A stretch of DNA of 14,674 nt from Gallionella sp. (GTDB lineage Bacteria; Pseudomonadota; Gammaproteobacteria; Burkholderiales; Gallionellaceae), in contig JAUYGW010000265.1 in the NCBI GenBank assembly GCA_030690245.1, positions 1 to 14,674 on the forward strand. Reading direction: 5' to 3'. A program made the translations under genes and the position numbers. The notes under the pieces were generated by a model. The model did no database searches. It saw only the letters and a program-made list of their open reading frames with translations, and was not told where the DNA came from. Positions 14,018 through 14,674 of the stretch are shown in pieces; the stretch's first letter is position 1, and each line of letters opens with the position of its first letter.

Positions 14018-14341
14018 ATGTTCCGGAACAAGCTGGGGTTGCCAAGCACGCTGTTGCTGGCTCTTTTTCTGTTCGGCCTGCCGCAGGCGGCAGTGGCTAG
14101 GGATTTGTCCACCTTGCAGACGGCGCTGCGCATCGCACAGGATGAGGTGAAAGCCGCCGGAGCGGAGCGCGATGCCGATGCGAAACGCGTGGCTGTGATC
14201 AAAAAGGAAATGGAACGGTTGAAAAAACAACTGGAAGCCGAGCGGAAAAAAGCCGCCCGGTCGGAAAAACGCTATGTTGAAAGCAAGAAGCAGTCTGACA
14301 AGGCGCAAGCTGCTTTTGATCAGGCCTGGAAGCAGCGGTAA
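14018..14341 (+). CDS. Small exported coiled-coil protein of unknown function
   Basis: 107 residues. Residues 1-27 are a signal peptide: basic MFRNK, a hydrophobic core LLLALFLFGL, and AVA before RDL as the likely cleavage site. The mature part (~80 residues) is almost wholly charged and helical (EVKAAGAERDADAKR, KKEMERLKKQLEAERKKAAR, QSDKAQAAFDQAWKQR) with heptad-like spacing, so it is probably a periplasmic coiled coil. ATG 14018 is favoured over TTG 14012 because GAAGGG (14006-14011) lies 6 nt upstream. It ends 12 bp before crcB and is likely co-transcribed with it. I do not recognise a family. Confidence 0.72.
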   Translation: MFRNKLGLPSTLLLALFLFGLPQAAVARDLSTLQTALRIAQDEVKAAGAERDADAKRVAVIKKEMERLKKQLEAERKKAARSEKRYVESKKQSDKAQAAFDQAWKQR

Positions 14342-14353
14342 CCGGGCAAGGAC

Positions 14354-14674
14354 ATGACGCTCTATGCATTTCTCGCGATAGGAATCGGCGCAGCCGCAGG
14401 CGCATGGCTGCGCTGGGGCTTCGGGCTGTGGTTCAATCCGGTGCTGCCGGAATTGCCGCTCGGCACGCTCGCGGCCAATCTGGTCGGCGGCTACCTGATC
14501 GGGTTGGCGATCGCATTTTTCATGCAGCATCCGACCCTGTCGCCGGAATGGCGGCTGCTTGTCATCACCGGCTTTCTCGGCGGGCTGACCACCTTTTCCA
14601 CTTTCTCGGCGGAGACCGTCACCCTGCTGTTGCGCGGGCAGTATGCGTGGGGTCCGGCCATCATCGCGGCGCAT
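14354..14674 (+). CDS. crcB: Fluoride ion channel CrcB/Fluc, N-terminal part
   Basis: The first 107 codons; the gene continues past the window. CrcB exports fluoride as an antiparallel dimer in the inner membrane. Visible are TM1 with [13 protein letters not shown]2 with [14 protein letters not shown] (the conserved Asn) and TM3 with [15 protein letters not shown], the family signature with the pore-lining phenylalanines. AAGGA (14348-14352) is only 1 nt from the ATG, so ribosome binding may rely on coupling to the upstream gene 12 bp away. There is no room for a fluoride riboswitch directly upstream. Confidence 0.93.
   Translation, partial: MTLYAFLAIGIGAAAGAWLRWGFGLWFNPVLPELPLGTLAANLVGGYLIGLAIAFFMQHPTLSPEWRLLVITGFLGGLTTFSTFSAETVTLLLRGQYAWGPAIIAAH

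Noticed and set aside
14342..14353. Fluoride riboswitch before crcB
   Set aside because: Only 12 bp separate crcB from the upstream gene, too short for the riboswitch fold.

Overview
The window is GC-rich bacterial chromosome with gene families typical of Proteobacteria. The RadA, FadE, fused FadB and CrcB sequences and the palindromic repeat families fit a betaproteobacterium, perhaps a Gallionellaceae/Nitrosomonadales relative. That placement is inference; no rRNA or other taxonomic marker is present.

Layout, all genes on the + strand: the 3' end of radA (1-311) with a hairpin terminator; a cyclic-nucleotide-binding/GGDEF protein with a degenerate GGDRF active site (456-1442); then a fatty-acid degradation cluster. 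The cluster holds fadE-type acyl-CoA dehydrogenase (1513-3954), a long-chain acyl-CoA synthetase (4096-6126), a YciA-type thioesterase (6129-6533), a fused 3-hydroxyacyl-CoA dehydrogenase/enoyl-CoA hydratase (6598-9138) and, 2.3 kb further on, the thiolase fadA (11419-12615). After fadA come a putative ATP-grasp-like protein (12612-13982), a small exported coiled-coil protein (14018-14341) and the start of the fluoride channel crcB (14354 to the window end). The fad genes would activate long-chain fatty acids and run one full turn of beta-oxidation, with the thioesterase as a possible CoA-release valve.

Between fadB and fadA lies an accessory patch (9139-11418). It contains an AT-richer gene with a HEPN-like R-x4-H motif, two tandem copies of the N-terminal part of a YhcG/DUF1016 protein without its nuclease domain, and a REP-associated tyrosine transposase (RAYT) gene. 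The RAYT is surrounded by GTAGGGGCGTAT-type palindromes and interrupted by one. Removing exactly 71 bp (11057-11127) rejoins a 168-residue RAYT reading frame whose last residues and stop codon come from a further REP.

The most unusual feature is that several housekeeping genes carry in-frame insertions of palindromic repeats that are translated. The acyl-CoA synthetase has two, FadB one and the ATP-grasp-like gene one. The insertion in the synthetase and the one in the ATP-grasp-like gene share the same hairpin and an 18-bp tail, read in two different frames and open in both. This resembles the protein-coding palindromic elements described in Rickettsia. FadB is also split by an in-frame TAA (7561-7563) between its domains, most simply a CAA-to-TAA change or a sequence error.
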